NCBI RefSeq assembly: GCF_003382285.1
Contig: NZ_QTJR01000001.1
Coordinates: forward strand, 186,001-250,000
Reading direction: 5' to 3'
Length of the DNA stretch: 64,000 nucleotides
Origin: Lysobacter soli
GTDB lineage: Bacteria > Pseudomonadota > Gammaproteobacteria > Xanthomonadales > Xanthomonadaceae
In this document: positions 7,998-22,871 of the stretch, piece after piece
Layout of the letters: each line of letters begins with the position of its first letter
How positions within the stretch are numbered: the stretch's first letter is position 1
Notes under the pieces: generated by a model
Database searches by the model: none
Told to the model about the DNA's origin: nothing
Seen by the model: the letters and a program-made list of their open reading frames with translations, nothing else
Translations under genes and position numbers: made by a program

Positions 7998-8684
7998 ATG
8001 AACCTGCGTCTTTTCGCCCTCACTGCAGTCCTGTCCAGCGCGACGCTGCTGTCCGCATGCGATGCCACGACGTCTTCGCAACCGGCCGCGCAGAAGGCCG
8101 CAGACACCGGCGGCGTCGTGTCCGGTGCGGTGCAGAAGGCGTTGACGCAGGCGAAGAAGGAAATCGCCGAAGGCAACGTCAGCGTCAACAACAGCGGCAC
8201 CGGCGGCAAGCGCGTCGAAATTTCACCCAAGGGCGATCTGCTGATCGATGGAGACCCGGTGGCGGTAACCCCGCAGCAGCGCACGCTGCTGCTGGAGTAT
8301 CGCGGTCGCATCATCGATGTCGCGAACGCGGGCGTGACGATCGGCATGCACAGCGCCGACCTCGCCACGCAGGCGGTGACGCAGTCGATCAAGAGCGTCT
8401 TCACCGGCGGCTCGGGGGACGACATCGAGCGCAACGTCGAGGCGCAGGCGTCGAAGGTCGAAGCTGCGGCGATGGCGCTGTGCGACGCGCTGCCGGCGAT
8501 GATGGAATCGCAGAACCGCCTCGCCGCGGCGATGCCGGAGTTCAAGCCCTACGCGAACATGACGCAGGCCGACATCGACGAGTGCCGCAGCGACGCGAAG
8601 CACAGGGGCGAAAAGGTGGCCGATTCGGCCGCCTCGGCGGCGGAGGAAGCGGCGAAGGCGGCCGAGGCGCCGACGAAGCAGTAA
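7998..8684 (+). CDS. DUF2884-like (YggN) putative lipoprotein
   Basis: About 228 residues. I prefer ATG 7998 over the in-frame ATG at 7989 because GGGA at 7985-7988 is 9 nt from it and it gives a textbook lipoprotein signal (MNLRLFALTAVLSSATLLSAC). The mature part has the YggN/DUF2884 look: ISPKGDLLIDGDPV, then VTPQQRTLLLEYRG, then long helices. The C-terminus is an Ala/Glu-rich helix (AASAAEEAAKAAEAP). E. coli YggN is a periplasmic protein of unknown function. It is the last gene of the esterase-repeat protein-lipoprotein group and is followed by a repeat cluster. Confidence 0.75.
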   Translation: MNLRLFALTAVLSSATLLSACDATTSSQPAAQKAADTGGVVSGAVQKALTQAKKEIAEGNVSVNNSGTGGKRVEISPKGDLLIDGDPVAVTPQQRTLLLEYRGRIIDVANAGVTIGMHSADLATQAVTQSIKSVFTGGSGDDIERNVEAQASKVEAAAMALCDALPAMMESQNRLAAAMPEFKPYANMTQADIDECRSDAKHRGEKVADSAASAAEEAAKAAEAPTKQ

Positions 8685-8728
8685 GTCTGGGGGGCGCGCA
8701 AGCTCGTGTCGCGGCGCCCCTGCTTTTG

Positions 8729-8870
8729 CCGTCATTCCCGCGCAGGCGGGAATCCAACGGACAGACGCATCACGGCCTTCGAAGGCCGTGACCGGGTGGA
8801 TGCATGGATCCCCGCCTTCGCGGGGATGACAGCTAAAAATCGGGGATGACAGCTACGGGATGGCAGCTGA
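8729..8870. repeat. Cluster of REP-like hairpins between convergent genes
   Basis: Left element 8729-8756 (GTCATTCCCGC/GCGGGAAT arms), central perfect palindrome CACGGCCTTCGAAGGCCGTG at 8771-8790, inverted right element 8805-8830 (GGATCCCCGC/GCGGGGATGAC). The end of the right element is then duplicated: CGGGGATGACAGCTA at 8821-8835 and 8841-8855, with a decayed third copy at 8856-8870. It lies between a plus-strand lipoprotein gene and minus-strand fumC, where it could also serve as a bidirectional terminator. Related elements occur at ~22451, 28676 and 45178. Confidence 0.8.
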
Positions 8871-8886
8871 AAGAGACAGCGGCTGG

Positions 8887-11829
<2,943 letters not shown>

Positions 11830-11869
11830 TCGGATTTCGCACGACCACTGCACGTAAACAGGATCCCTC

Positions 11870-12256
11870 ATGACCGGCGATGCACCCGCCAACGGAATGA
11901 CCGATCACGCGCAGGGCGTGCTCGAAATCGTCGGACCGGACATCGAGGGATCGCTGGCCTTCTACGCGGCGCTCGGCTTTGAAGTCGCGCGGCGCAGTGG
12001 CACGTTCGCCGTCGTGCACCGTGGTGACTTGCGCCTGTTTCTCGCGCAAGACGACAACGCGGCGACGGCTCCCCGCTGGACGAGCCTTCGCGTGATGGTC
12101 GTCGACGTCGACGCGTTGCACGATGACGCGCGTGCACGTGGCGTCGCGATCCTGCACTCGCCGCAGGATCGCCCGTTTGGCCTGCGCGAGTTCGTGGTGC
12201 GCGATCCGAACGGCCTTGACATCCGCTTCTGCCAACCCATCGCATCGATGCCATGA
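11870..12256 (+). CDS. VOC (glyoxalase/bleomycin-resistance fold) family protein
   Basis: A 128-residue cytosolic protein with one vicinal-oxygen-chelate module pattern: EIVGPDIEGSLAFYAALGF at the N-terminus, and FVVRDPNGLDIRFCQP at the C-terminus, where the last metal-ligand position of the family falls. ATG at 11870 with AGGA upstream. The specific substrate is unknown; members include glyoxalases, fosfomycin/bleomycin binding proteins and dioxygenases. It overlaps the next VOC gene by 4 bp, so two unequal VOC subunits may be made together. Confidence 0.85.
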   Translation: MTGDAPANGMTDHAQGVLEIVGPDIEGSLAFYAALGFEVARRSGTFAVVHRGDLRLFLAQDDNAATAPRWTSLRVMVVDVDALHDDARARGVAILHSPQDRPFGLREFVVRDPNGLDIRFCQPIASMP

Positions 12257-12654
12257 AGCTCCTCGTCAACATCGACGTGCCGGACGTACGCGAGGCGGAA
12301 GCCTTCTACACCGGCGCGTTTGGGTTGACGCCCGCACGGCGCTTCGGCGACGACGGCGTGGAACTGCTCGGCTTCGAAGCGCCGCTCTACCTGCTGCGCA
12401 AGGACGCCGGCTCCATCGGCGCCGGCAAAGCAGCACGCGACTACGCCCGCCACTGGACGCCCGTCCATTGCGACGTCGCCGTCGACGACCTCGACGCCGC
12501 ACTCGCCCGCGCGCTTGCCGCCGGTGCGACGCAGGATTCCCCCATCCGCCAGGCCAACTGGGGCCGCATCGTCACCATCGCCGATCCGTTCGGACACGGC
12601 TGGTGCCTGCTGCAGTTCCTCGGCCGCGGCTACGACGAAATCGCCACGCCATGA
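12253..12654 (+). CDS. Second VOC family protein
   Basis: A 133-residue VOC-fold protein (VNIDVPDVREAEAFYTGAFGL at the start, quoted in part; FGHGWCLLQFLG near the end). It overlaps the preceding VOC gene (ATGA at 12253) and the following RoxA gene (ATGA at 12651). It is only distantly similar to its neighbour, so this is not a recent tandem duplication. Typical ligand residues are partly recognisable (E at HWTPVHCDV is replaced by D/V context), so enzymatic activity is uncertain. Confidence 0.83.
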   Translation: MKLLVNIDVPDVREAEAFYTGAFGLTPARRFGDDGVELLGFEAPLYLLRKDAGSIGAGKAARDYARHWTPVHCDVAVDDLDAALARALAAGATQDSPIRQANWGRIVTIADPFGHGWCLLQFLGRGYDEIATP

Positions 12655-13922
12655 ACCGAAAGATCGCACCGAAGAAGAACGCTCCCGTGCGCACGACCGC
12701 CACCAAGACGGCGAAGTCGGCGCGCGCCGAACTGCCCATCGAAATCGACGCCCGTACGCTGCCGCCGCTCGGCATGACGCCCGAGCGCTTCCTGCGCGAT
12801 TACTGGCAGAAGCGCCCGCTGCTGATCCGCAATGCGTTCCCCGATTTCGAGACGCCCGTCCTGCCGGAAGACCTCGCCGGCCTCGCGTGCGAGGAAACCG
12901 CGCTGTCGCGCATCGTCATGCACGACCGCGCGAACGATCGCTGGACGCTGCGCCATGGCCCTTTCGACGAAGACGAGTTCCCGGGCATGCCGCACCAGGA
13001 CTGGACGCTGCTGGTGCAGGACGTCGACAAGTGGGATCCGGACATCGCCGCGTTGCTGGAGCAGTTCGGCTTCCTGCCGCGCTGGCGCATCGACGACGTC
13101 ATGATTTCCTTCGCCGCGCCGGGCGGTTCGGTCGGCGCGCACGTGGACCAGTACGACGTCTTCCTGCTGCAGGCCTACGGGCATCGTCGCTGGCAGATCG
13201 ACGCAGGCGCGAATCCGCCGCTCGACTTCCGCCCCGACGTCGAACTGAAGCTGCTGCGCGAGTTCAACCCGACGCACGAGTGGGTGCTGGGCCCGGGCGA
13301 CATGCTGTACCTGCCGCCCGGCGTGCCGCACAACGGCGTTGCGGAAGACGCGTGCCTCACCTTCTCCGTCGGCATGCGCGCGCCGTCGGCGGCGGAACTG
13401 CTGGGCGATTTCGTGGACACGCTCGCGAGCGATGCGGACGATGCGCTGCGCTACACCGACCCCGACCTCGCGCCGTCCGCCGATCCCAACGAGATCGACA
13501 CCGCCGCGATGAACCGCGTGGTCGAGGCGCTGAACCTGCTGCGCATGAACGATCCGGATCGCCTGGGCGACTGGTTCGGCCGCTTCATCACCGTGTACCG
13601 CGCGGGCGGCGAGGTGCAAAGCGGCGGCCAGGCGCGCTCGCGCATCGAGATCGAATGGGACCTGCAACACGGCGCCAGCCTGTTCCGGCACCCGTATTCG
13701 CGCATGGCGTGGCGGCGCGCGCATCGAAAGGGCGAGCCGGCGCGGCTGTACGTCAGCGGACACGACTATCCCCTGCCCGCCGACGACGCCGCGCTGATCG
13801 CCGACGCCGCGCAGCTCGACGGCGCCGGCTACGCGTCGCTGTCCGACGCCGGCCGCGATCTCGTGCAGGAGCTGATCCAGTCCGGCCACTTCAACCTCGC
13901 GCTGCCGGACGAAGAGGAATGA
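12651..13922 (+). CDS. roxA: 50S ribosomal protein L16 arginine 3-hydroxylase, RoxA/YcfD family
   Basis: JmjC/cupin Fe(II)- and 2-oxoglutarate-dependent oxygenase that, in E. coli YcfD, hydroxylates an arginine of ribosomal protein L16. 423 residues, with a lysine-rich N-terminal extension of ~28 residues not found in E. coli. The start at 12651 uses the 4-bp overlap with the VOC gene. Iron ligands are visible: His164 and Asp166 in GAHVDQYDVF and His227 in PPGVPHNGV. LRHGPFDEDEF and YWQKRPLLIR are family motifs. The C-terminal part is the dimer and winged-helix region. Co-expression with VOC and GNAT genes is suggested by overlaps on both sides. Confidence 0.92.
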   Translation: MNRKIAPKKNAPVRTTATKTAKSARAELPIEIDARTLPPLGMTPERFLRDYWQKRPLLIRNAFPDFETPVLPEDLAGLACEETALSRIVMHDRANDRWTLRHGPFDEDEFPGMPHQDWTLLVQDVDKWDPDIAALLEQFGFLPRWRIDDVMISFAAPGGSVGAHVDQYDVFLLQAYGHRRWQIDAGANPPLDFRPDVELKLLREFNPTHEWVLGPGDMLYLPPGVPHNGVAEDACLTFSVGMRAPSAAELLGDFVDTLASDADDALRYTDPDLAPSADPNEIDTAAMNRVVEALNLLRMNDPDRLGDWFGRFITVYRAGGEVQSGGQARSRIEIEWDLQHGASLFRHPYSRMAWRRAHRKGEPARLYVSGHDYPLPADDAALIADAAQLDGAGYASLSDAGRDLVQELIQSGHFNLALPDEEE

Positions 13923-14827
13923 GCCGCCCGGACGCCGTGTTCACCGTCCAGGCGGTCGCCTTCGAGCAGGCCGCCGCGGAGCTGCGTGCCGTGCGCGACG
14001 TGGTCTTCGTGCAGGAACAGGGCGTCCCGGTGGAAATCGAACGCGACGCGCTCGATCCGTTGAGCCGGCACGTGATCGCCCGCGACGCGCAGGGCCGGGC
14101 CATCGGCACCGGCCGGCTTACGCCTGATCGGCGTATCGGACGCATGGCGGTCATCCCGGAATGGCGCAACCGCCGCGTCGGGGAGGCGCTGCTCAAGGCG
14201 TTGCTGGTCGAGGCCCGCACGCTCGGCTGGAACGAGATCACGCTGCACGCGCAGGTCGCCGCGCTGGCGTTCTACGCGCGACAGGGCTTCCTGCCGTACG
14301 GTGACCGCTTCGTCGAAGCGGGGCTGGACCACCAGTCGATGCGGCTCGTGCTGGGCGGGGTCAACCCCGTACTGCGGCGCGACGCTGGGCTGGCGGCGCT
14401 GCTCGGGGTCATCGAGGGCGCGCGCCGGCAGCTGCTCGTCTACAGCCGCGACCTCGATCCGGGGCTACTCGACACGGCCGAAGCGATGGCCGCCCTGCGG
14501 CGGTTCGCGGTCGGCGGCGGCGAGGTGCGCGTGCTGCTGCATGATCCGGACGCACCCCGGCGGGCGCTCGCCCCGCTGATCGGCCTGTCGCAGCGGCTGC
14601 CGAGTGCCTTCACGTTCCGCGCGATCGAGGAGCCGGTGGATCGCGACTACGCTTCCGCCTACGTGGCCAACGATGGCGGCGGCTGGTACTTCCGGACGCT
14701 CGGGCACCGCTTCGACGGCGAAACCCGGCTCGACGACGAAGCTCGCGCCCGCCAGCTGCGGGCCCATTTCACGCCGGTCTGGGAGCGGGCGCGCCCGTGC
14801 ACCGAGTACCGGGCGCTGGGGATCTGA
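13919..14827 (+). CDS. GNAT N-acetyltransferase with C-terminal DUF7931-like domain
   Basis: 302 residues, overlapping roxA by 4 bp (ATGA at 13919). Residues ~8-145 are a GNAT acetyltransferase (RIGRMAVIPEWRNRRVGEAL is the acetyl-CoA binding block; FYARQGFLPYG is motif B). Residues ~155-300 form a second domain (QLLVYSRDLDPGLLDT, EVRVLLHDPD, VADRDYASAYVAND-like region) that resembles the phospholipase-D-like fold of DUF7931, but no HKD catalytic motif is visible. Such fusions occur in Xanthomonadaceae. The acetylated substrate is unknown; proximity to an L16 hydroxylase makes a translation-related target possible but unproven. Confidence 0.8.
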   Translation: MSRPDAVFTVQAVAFEQAAAELRAVRDVVFVQEQGVPVEIERDALDPLSRHVIARDAQGRAIGTGRLTPDRRIGRMAVIPEWRNRRVGEALLKALLVEARTLGWNEITLHAQVAALAFYARQGFLPYGDRFVEAGLDHQSMRLVLGGVNPVLRRDAGLAALLGVIEGARRQLLVYSRDLDPGLLDTAEAMAALRRFAVGGGEVRVLLHDPDAPRRALAPLIGLSQRLPSAFTFRAIEEPVDRDYASAYVANDGGGWYFRTLGHRFDGETRLDDEARARQLRAHFTPVWERARPCTEYRALGI

Positions 14828-14993
14828 ACGAATCCCCCGTCCCGTCCGGCGTTTACTCCGGCCTTGAACCCGCACGCCGCGCCCAAACGCTATTCACGGG
14901 CCAAAGCCGTCCGCGCGCCAACGCCCGCTTTTCGTCATCCGCCGGCATTCGCACTTCGACGTTGGTGTTAGCCGTTTGTCGGCGGTCAAGGGC

Positions 14994-14999
14994 TATAAT
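14994..14999 (+). promoter_or_regulatory. -10 box of the sucA-sucB-lpdA operon
   Basis: Perfect TATAAT 85 bp upstream of the GTG start of sucA, in a 256-bp gene-free stretch. The -35 region is weak (TTAGCC or TTTGTC). Transcription from here would begin after 15004, which excludes the ATG at 14976 as the sucA start. The rest of the gap (14828-14990) shows nothing recognisable. Confidence 0.6.
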
Positions 15000-15083
15000 T
15001 CCGAATCTTGGCGCCTGAATAGCCGCGCTCGCGCGCATCCAGGCTCACTCCGCCTTTCCCCACCGAGTTTCCCGATCGCCATC

Positions 15084-17915
<2,832 letters not shown>

Positions 17916-17981
17916 CGGCCGCTCGCCACACTCCGCCCACACACACGACACACCGCTTACGTCATCCAGGATGCGCGCCCC

Positions 17982-19211
17982 ATGAGCACCGAGATCAAAG
18001 TCCCCGTTCTGCCCGAATCCGTCTCCGACGCCACCATCGCGACCTGGCACAAGAAGGTCGGCGACGCCGTCAAGCGCGACGAGAACATCGTCGACCTGGA
18101 GACCGACAAGGTCGTGCTCGAGGTGCCCTCGCCCGTCGACGGCGTGATCAAGGAAATCAAGTTCCAGGAAGGCGACACGGTGACCAGCCAGCAGCTGATC
18201 GCCGTCGTCGAGGAAGGCGCGGCCGCCGCTGCTCCGGCCCCGGAAGCCAAGGCCGACAAGGCCGCGATCGACGCCAAGAACGTCGCCGCCACCACCGCCG
18301 AAGCCCAGCCGGTGACGCCGAAGGCCGCCGCGGCCGAAGCCACCAAGGCCGCCGGCGGCGTCGACCAGCTGCCGCCCGGCGCGCGCTTCACCGCCGTCAC
18401 GCAGGGCATCGATCCGTCGCAGGTCGAAGGCACCGGCCGTCGTGGTGCGGTGACCAAGGAAGACCTGGTCAACTACGCCTCGGGCAAGACCGGCGGCGTC
18501 GCCGGTGGCGCGCGTCCGGAAGAGCGCGTGCCGATGACCCGCATCCGTGCGCGCATCGCCGAGCGCCTGATGCAGTCGAAGAACTCCATCGCCATGCTCA
18601 CCTCGTTCAACGAGGTCAACCTGGGCAAGGTCATGGCCATGCGCAAGGAGCTGGGCGAGCAGTTCGAGAAGGCCAACGGCATCAAGCTCGGCTTCATGAG
18701 CTTCTTCGCCAAGGCCGCGGCCAACGCGCTGCAGAAGCACCCGGTGGTCAACGCCTCGGTCGACGGCAACGACATCATCTACCACGGCTACGCCGACATC
18801 TCGATCGCCGTGTCGACCGACAAGGGCCTGGTCACGCCGGTGCTGCGCAACGTCGAGCGCATGGGCTTCGCCGAGATCGAGAAGGGCATCGCCGAGTACG
18901 CCAAGAAGGCGCGCGACGGCAAGCTCGGCCTGGACGACCTGCAGGGCGGCACCTTCACCATCACCAACGGCGGCACGTTCGGTTCGCTGATGTCCACGCC
19001 GATCGTCAACCCGCCGCAGAGCGCGATCCTCGGCATGCACGCCATCAAGGAGCGCGCGATCGTCGAGAACGGCCAGGTCGTCGCCGCGCCGATGATGTAC
19101 ATCGCGCTGTCCTACGACCACCGCATCATCGACGGCAAGGACGCGGTGCTGTTCCTGGTCGACATCAAGAACCAGCTCGAGAACCCGCACCGCATGCTGC
19201 TCGGGATGTAA
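17982..19211 (+). CDS. sucB: 2-oxoglutarate dehydrogenase E2, dihydrolipoyllysine succinyltransferase
   Basis: Core of the 2-oxoglutarate dehydrogenase complex, transferring succinyl from lipoate to CoA. 409 residues. Domains: one lipoyl domain (1-~77) with the lipoylated Lys43 in ETDKVVLEV; an Ala/Glu/Lys-rich linker; the peripheral subunit-binding domain at ~113-150 ([16 protein letters not shown]); and the catalytic acyltransferase domain with His380 and Asp384 in [11 protein letters not shown] hairpin repeat separates it from lpdA. Confidence 0.97.
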   Translation: MSTEIKVPVLPESVSDATIATWHKKVGDAVKRDENIVDLETDKVVLEVPSPVDGVIKEIKFQEGDTVTSQQLIAVVEEGAAAAAPAPEAKADKAAIDAKNVAATTAEAQPVTPKAAAAEATKAAGGVDQLPPGARFTAVTQGIDPSQVEGTGRRGAVTKEDLVNYASGKTGGVAGGARPEERVPMTRIRARIAERLMQSKNSIAMLTSFNEVNLGKVMAMRKELGEQFEKANGIKLGFMSFFAKAAANALQKHPVVNASVDGNDIIYHGYADISIAVSTDKGLVTPVLRNVERMGFAEIEKGIAEYAKKARDGKLGLDDLQGGTFTITNGGTFGSLMSTPIVNPPQSAILGMHAIKERAIVENGQVVAAPMMYIALSYDHRIIDGKDAVLFLVDIKNQLENPHRMLLGM

Positions 19212-19223
19212 TCCCGCTTCGAG

Positions 19224-20830
<1,607 letters not shown>

Positions 20831-20869
20831 TCGCCGCCGGCCGCGCAACACCCGCGTGCGCCGCAACCA

Positions 20870-20903
20870 GGCCGCCATCACTTCCCAGTGCTGGCGGCCT
20901 TTT
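20870..20903 (+). terminator. Rho-independent terminator after lpdA
   Basis: Stem GGCCGCCATCACT (20870-20882), loop TCCC, AGTGCTGGCGGCC (20887-20899), 12 of 13 positions paired, followed by TTTT. It ends the sucA-sucB-lpdA transcript and argues against the in-frame ATG at 20888 as the start of the next gene. Confidence 0.85.
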
Positions 20904-20920
20904 GCTTTGAAGGAGATCCC

Positions 20921-21775
20921 GTGACCGGCACTCCGATCCGCAACGTATCCGACACCTCCGCCTGGGTCGCGATCTATCGCGCGATGGAGAGCGAGCGTCC
21001 CGATGCGATCTTCCACGATCCCTTCGCCCGCCGGCTCGGCGGCGAACGCGGCGAAACCATCGTCCGCACGCTCCCGCGCGGCGCATCGATGAGCTGGCCG
21101 ATGGTCGTCCGCACCGCAGTGATGGACGAGATCATCCTGCGCTGCGTGCGCGAAGGCGTGACGACGGTCCTCAACCTCGCCGCCGGTCTGGACGCCCGCG
21201 CCTACCGGCTGGACCTGCCGCCCACGCTGCGCTGGATGCACGTGGACCTTCCCGAATCGGTCGACGACTTCCGCCAGCAGATGGCGGGCGAGACGCCGCG
21301 CTGCTCCGTTGAATTCATCGGCGCGGACCTGCGCGATGCGGCCGTCCGCCGCGACGTCTTCGCCCGCGCTGCCGCGAACGGGCCGGTACTGGCGATCACC
21401 GAGGGGCTCCTGGTCTATCTGGAACCCGCCCAGGTCGCCGAACTGGCCGCCGACCTGCATGACGTCGCACGCGCCCGCTGGTGGCTGACCGACCTCGCCT
21501 CGCCGCGACTGCTGAAGATGCTCGAACGCCGCTGGCAGCCGCAGCTGAAGGCCGGCAACGCGCCTTTCCGCTTCGGTCCGGCCGAAGGCACCGCGTTCTT
21601 CGCGCCGTTCGGATGGCGCGAGCAGGAGTTCCGTTCCACCTGGGACGAAGCCCTGCGTCTTCGACGGTCCCCGCCGAACATGTGGCTGTGGAAGCTGCTC
21701 GATGCGCTGCAACCTGCGCGCAAGCGCAGAGAGATGCGACGCATGTCCGGCATCGTCCTGATGCAATCCACCTGA
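20921..21775 (+). CDS. Class I SAM-dependent methyltransferase, LCMT/PPM1-like
   Basis: 284-residue methyltransferase of the leucine-carboxyl-methyltransferase-like (Pfam LCM) family. The GTG at 20921 has an ideal AAGGAG at 20910-20915, while an upstream ATG at 20888 lies inside the lpdA terminator stem, so I use the GTG. The SAM motif is VLNLAAGLDARAYRLDLP; IFHDPFARRLGGERG and ITEGLLVYLEP are family hallmarks. Bacterial members methylate small-molecule or polyketide hydroxyl/carboxyl groups; this one's substrate is unknown. It may form a unit with the LOG gene 29 bp downstream. Confidence 0.85.
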   Translation: MTGTPIRNVSDTSAWVAIYRAMESERPDAIFHDPFARRLGGERGETIVRTLPRGASMSWPMVVRTAVMDEIILRCVREGVTTVLNLAAGLDARAYRLDLPPTLRWMHVDLPESVDDFRQQMAGETPRCSVEFIGADLRDAAVRRDVFARAAANGPVLAITEGLLVYLEPAQVAELAADLHDVARARWWLTDLASPRLLKMLERRWQPQLKAGNAPFRFGPAEGTAFFAPFGWREQEFRSTWDEALRLRRSPPNMWLWKLLDALQPARKRREMRRMSGIVLMQST

Positions 21776-21804
21776 TCCACCTTCCGTTCCCGAGAGTTGA
21801 AAAC

Positions 21805-22398
21805 ATGCGTTCCCTTTGCGTTTATTGCGGCTCCAATTCCGGCTCCAAACCCATCTACACCGAACGCGCGATCGCGCTCGGCACGCGCCTGGCGAAGGAC
21901 GGCATCACCCTGGTCTACGGCGGCGGCAACGTCGGCCTGATGGGCGTGGTCGCCGACTCCGTTCTCGCCGCGGGCGGCGAAGTGGTCGGCGTGATTCCCG
22001 AACAGCTGGTCAACTGGGAAGTCGCGCACAAGGGCCTGACGCGGCTGGAAATCGTCGGCTCGATGCACGAGCGCAAGGCGCGCATGTTCGACCTGTCCGA
22101 CGGTTTCGTCGCCCTGCCCGGCGGCTTCGGCACGCTGGACGAGATGTTCGAGATGCTCACCTGGCGCCAGCTCGGCATCGGCGACAAACCGTGCGCCTTC
22201 TTCGACGTCGACGGCTTCTACTCGCCGCTGATGGGCATGCTCGACCGCATGGTCGCCGAACGCTTCCTGCACCCGGACCAGCGCGACGACCTGTGGCACG
22301 GCGACGACATGGACGCGATGCTCGCGTGGATGCACGCATACAAGCCGGCGCAGGCGGACAAGTGGATGGACGAGAAGCGGCGCGGGGCGATGCGGTGA
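21805..22398 (+). CDS. LOG family protein, cytokinin riboside 5'-monophosphate phosphoribohydrolase type
   Basis: 197 residues, Rossmann-like lysine-decarboxylase-lookalike fold (TIGR00730). Hallmarks: VYGGGNVGLMG, SMHERKARM with catalytic Arg/Lys, and PGGFGTLDE at 105-113. Family enzymes hydrolyse nucleoside 5'-monophosphates to base plus ribose 5-phosphate; the lysine decarboxylase label seen in databases is wrong for this motif set. Start at ATG 21805; the long upstream frame is a shadow of the methyltransferase. Confidence 0.9.
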   Translation: MRSLCVYCGSNSGSKPIYTERAIALGTRLAKDGITLVYGGGNVGLMGVVADSVLAAGGEVVGVIPEQLVNWEVAHKGLTRLEIVGSMHERKARMFDLSDGFVALPGGFGTLDEMFEMLTWRQLGIGDKPCAFFDVDGFYSPLMGMLDRMVAERFLHPDQRDDLWHGDDMDAMLAWMHAYKPAQADKWMDEKRRGAMR

Positions 22399-22450
22399 GA
22401 TCGAGCAGCAAGGGCGCTTTAGCTGCGTAGTCTTTCACCGACCTGTAAAT

Positions 22451-22544
22451 CCGTCATTCCAGCGAAAGCTGGAATCCATTTTCCGCTTTCATCGTCACTC
22501 GCCAGAGAAGCAAGATGGATTCCAGCTTTCGCTGGAATGACGAG
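22451..22544. repeat. Inverted pair of GTCATTCCAGC hairpins
   Basis: Element 22451-22478 (GTCATTCCAGC, GAAA loop, GCTGGAAT) and its inverted copy 22516-22542 (GGATTCCAGC, TTTC, GCTGGAATGAC) flank 37 bp. Same family as at 8729 and 28676, but with AGC in place of CGC/GGC in the stem, with compensatory changes in both arms. It ends just before the GIY-YIG gene start. Confidence 0.85.
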
Positions 22545-22549
22545 TCTCA

Positions 22550-22846
22550 ATGCGCAGGCAGTTGCATCCTTGCGTCTACATGCTGGCCAGTGGCGAGCGC
22601 GGCACCCTCTACATCGGAGTGACGTCCGATCTGATCAGGCGGATCTGGCAGCACAGGGAGAACGAAGCGGAGGGCTTTACTCGCCGCTACCACGTCCATC
22701 GTCTGGTCTGGCACGAGTCGCACGCAACCATGGACTCCGCCATGCGGCGCGAAAAGTCGCTCAAGGCATGGAAGCGCGCATGGAAGCTCCAGCTCATCGA
22801 ATCCACCAATCCACAATGGCGCGACCTGTATCCCGATATCCTCTGA
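22550..22846 (+). CDS. Small GIY-YIG nuclease-domain protein
   Basis: 98 residues, a stand-alone GIY-YIG domain. Visible: VYMLA (Tyr10), TLYIGVT (Tyr21), Arg30 in LIRRIWQH, His35, and Glu68 in MRREKSLKAWKR, so the catalytic set looks complete. In this subfamily (UPF0213-like) the cellular role is not settled; some members act on DNA. It begins 6 bp after an inverted pair of REP-like hairpins and has no clear ribosome binding site, which is unusual. Confidence 0.85.
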   Translation: MRRQLHPCVYMLASGERGTLYIGVTSDLIRRIWQHRENEAEGFTRRYHVHRLVWHESHATMDSAMRREKSLKAWKRAWKLQLIESTNPQWRDLYPDIL

Positions 22847-22871
22847 TCCTGTTTCGCCAAGGATGCCCCTC

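Noticed and set aside
8729-8870. CRISPR array
   Set aside because: Repeats are inverted hairpins with no regular spacer units and no cas genes in the window.
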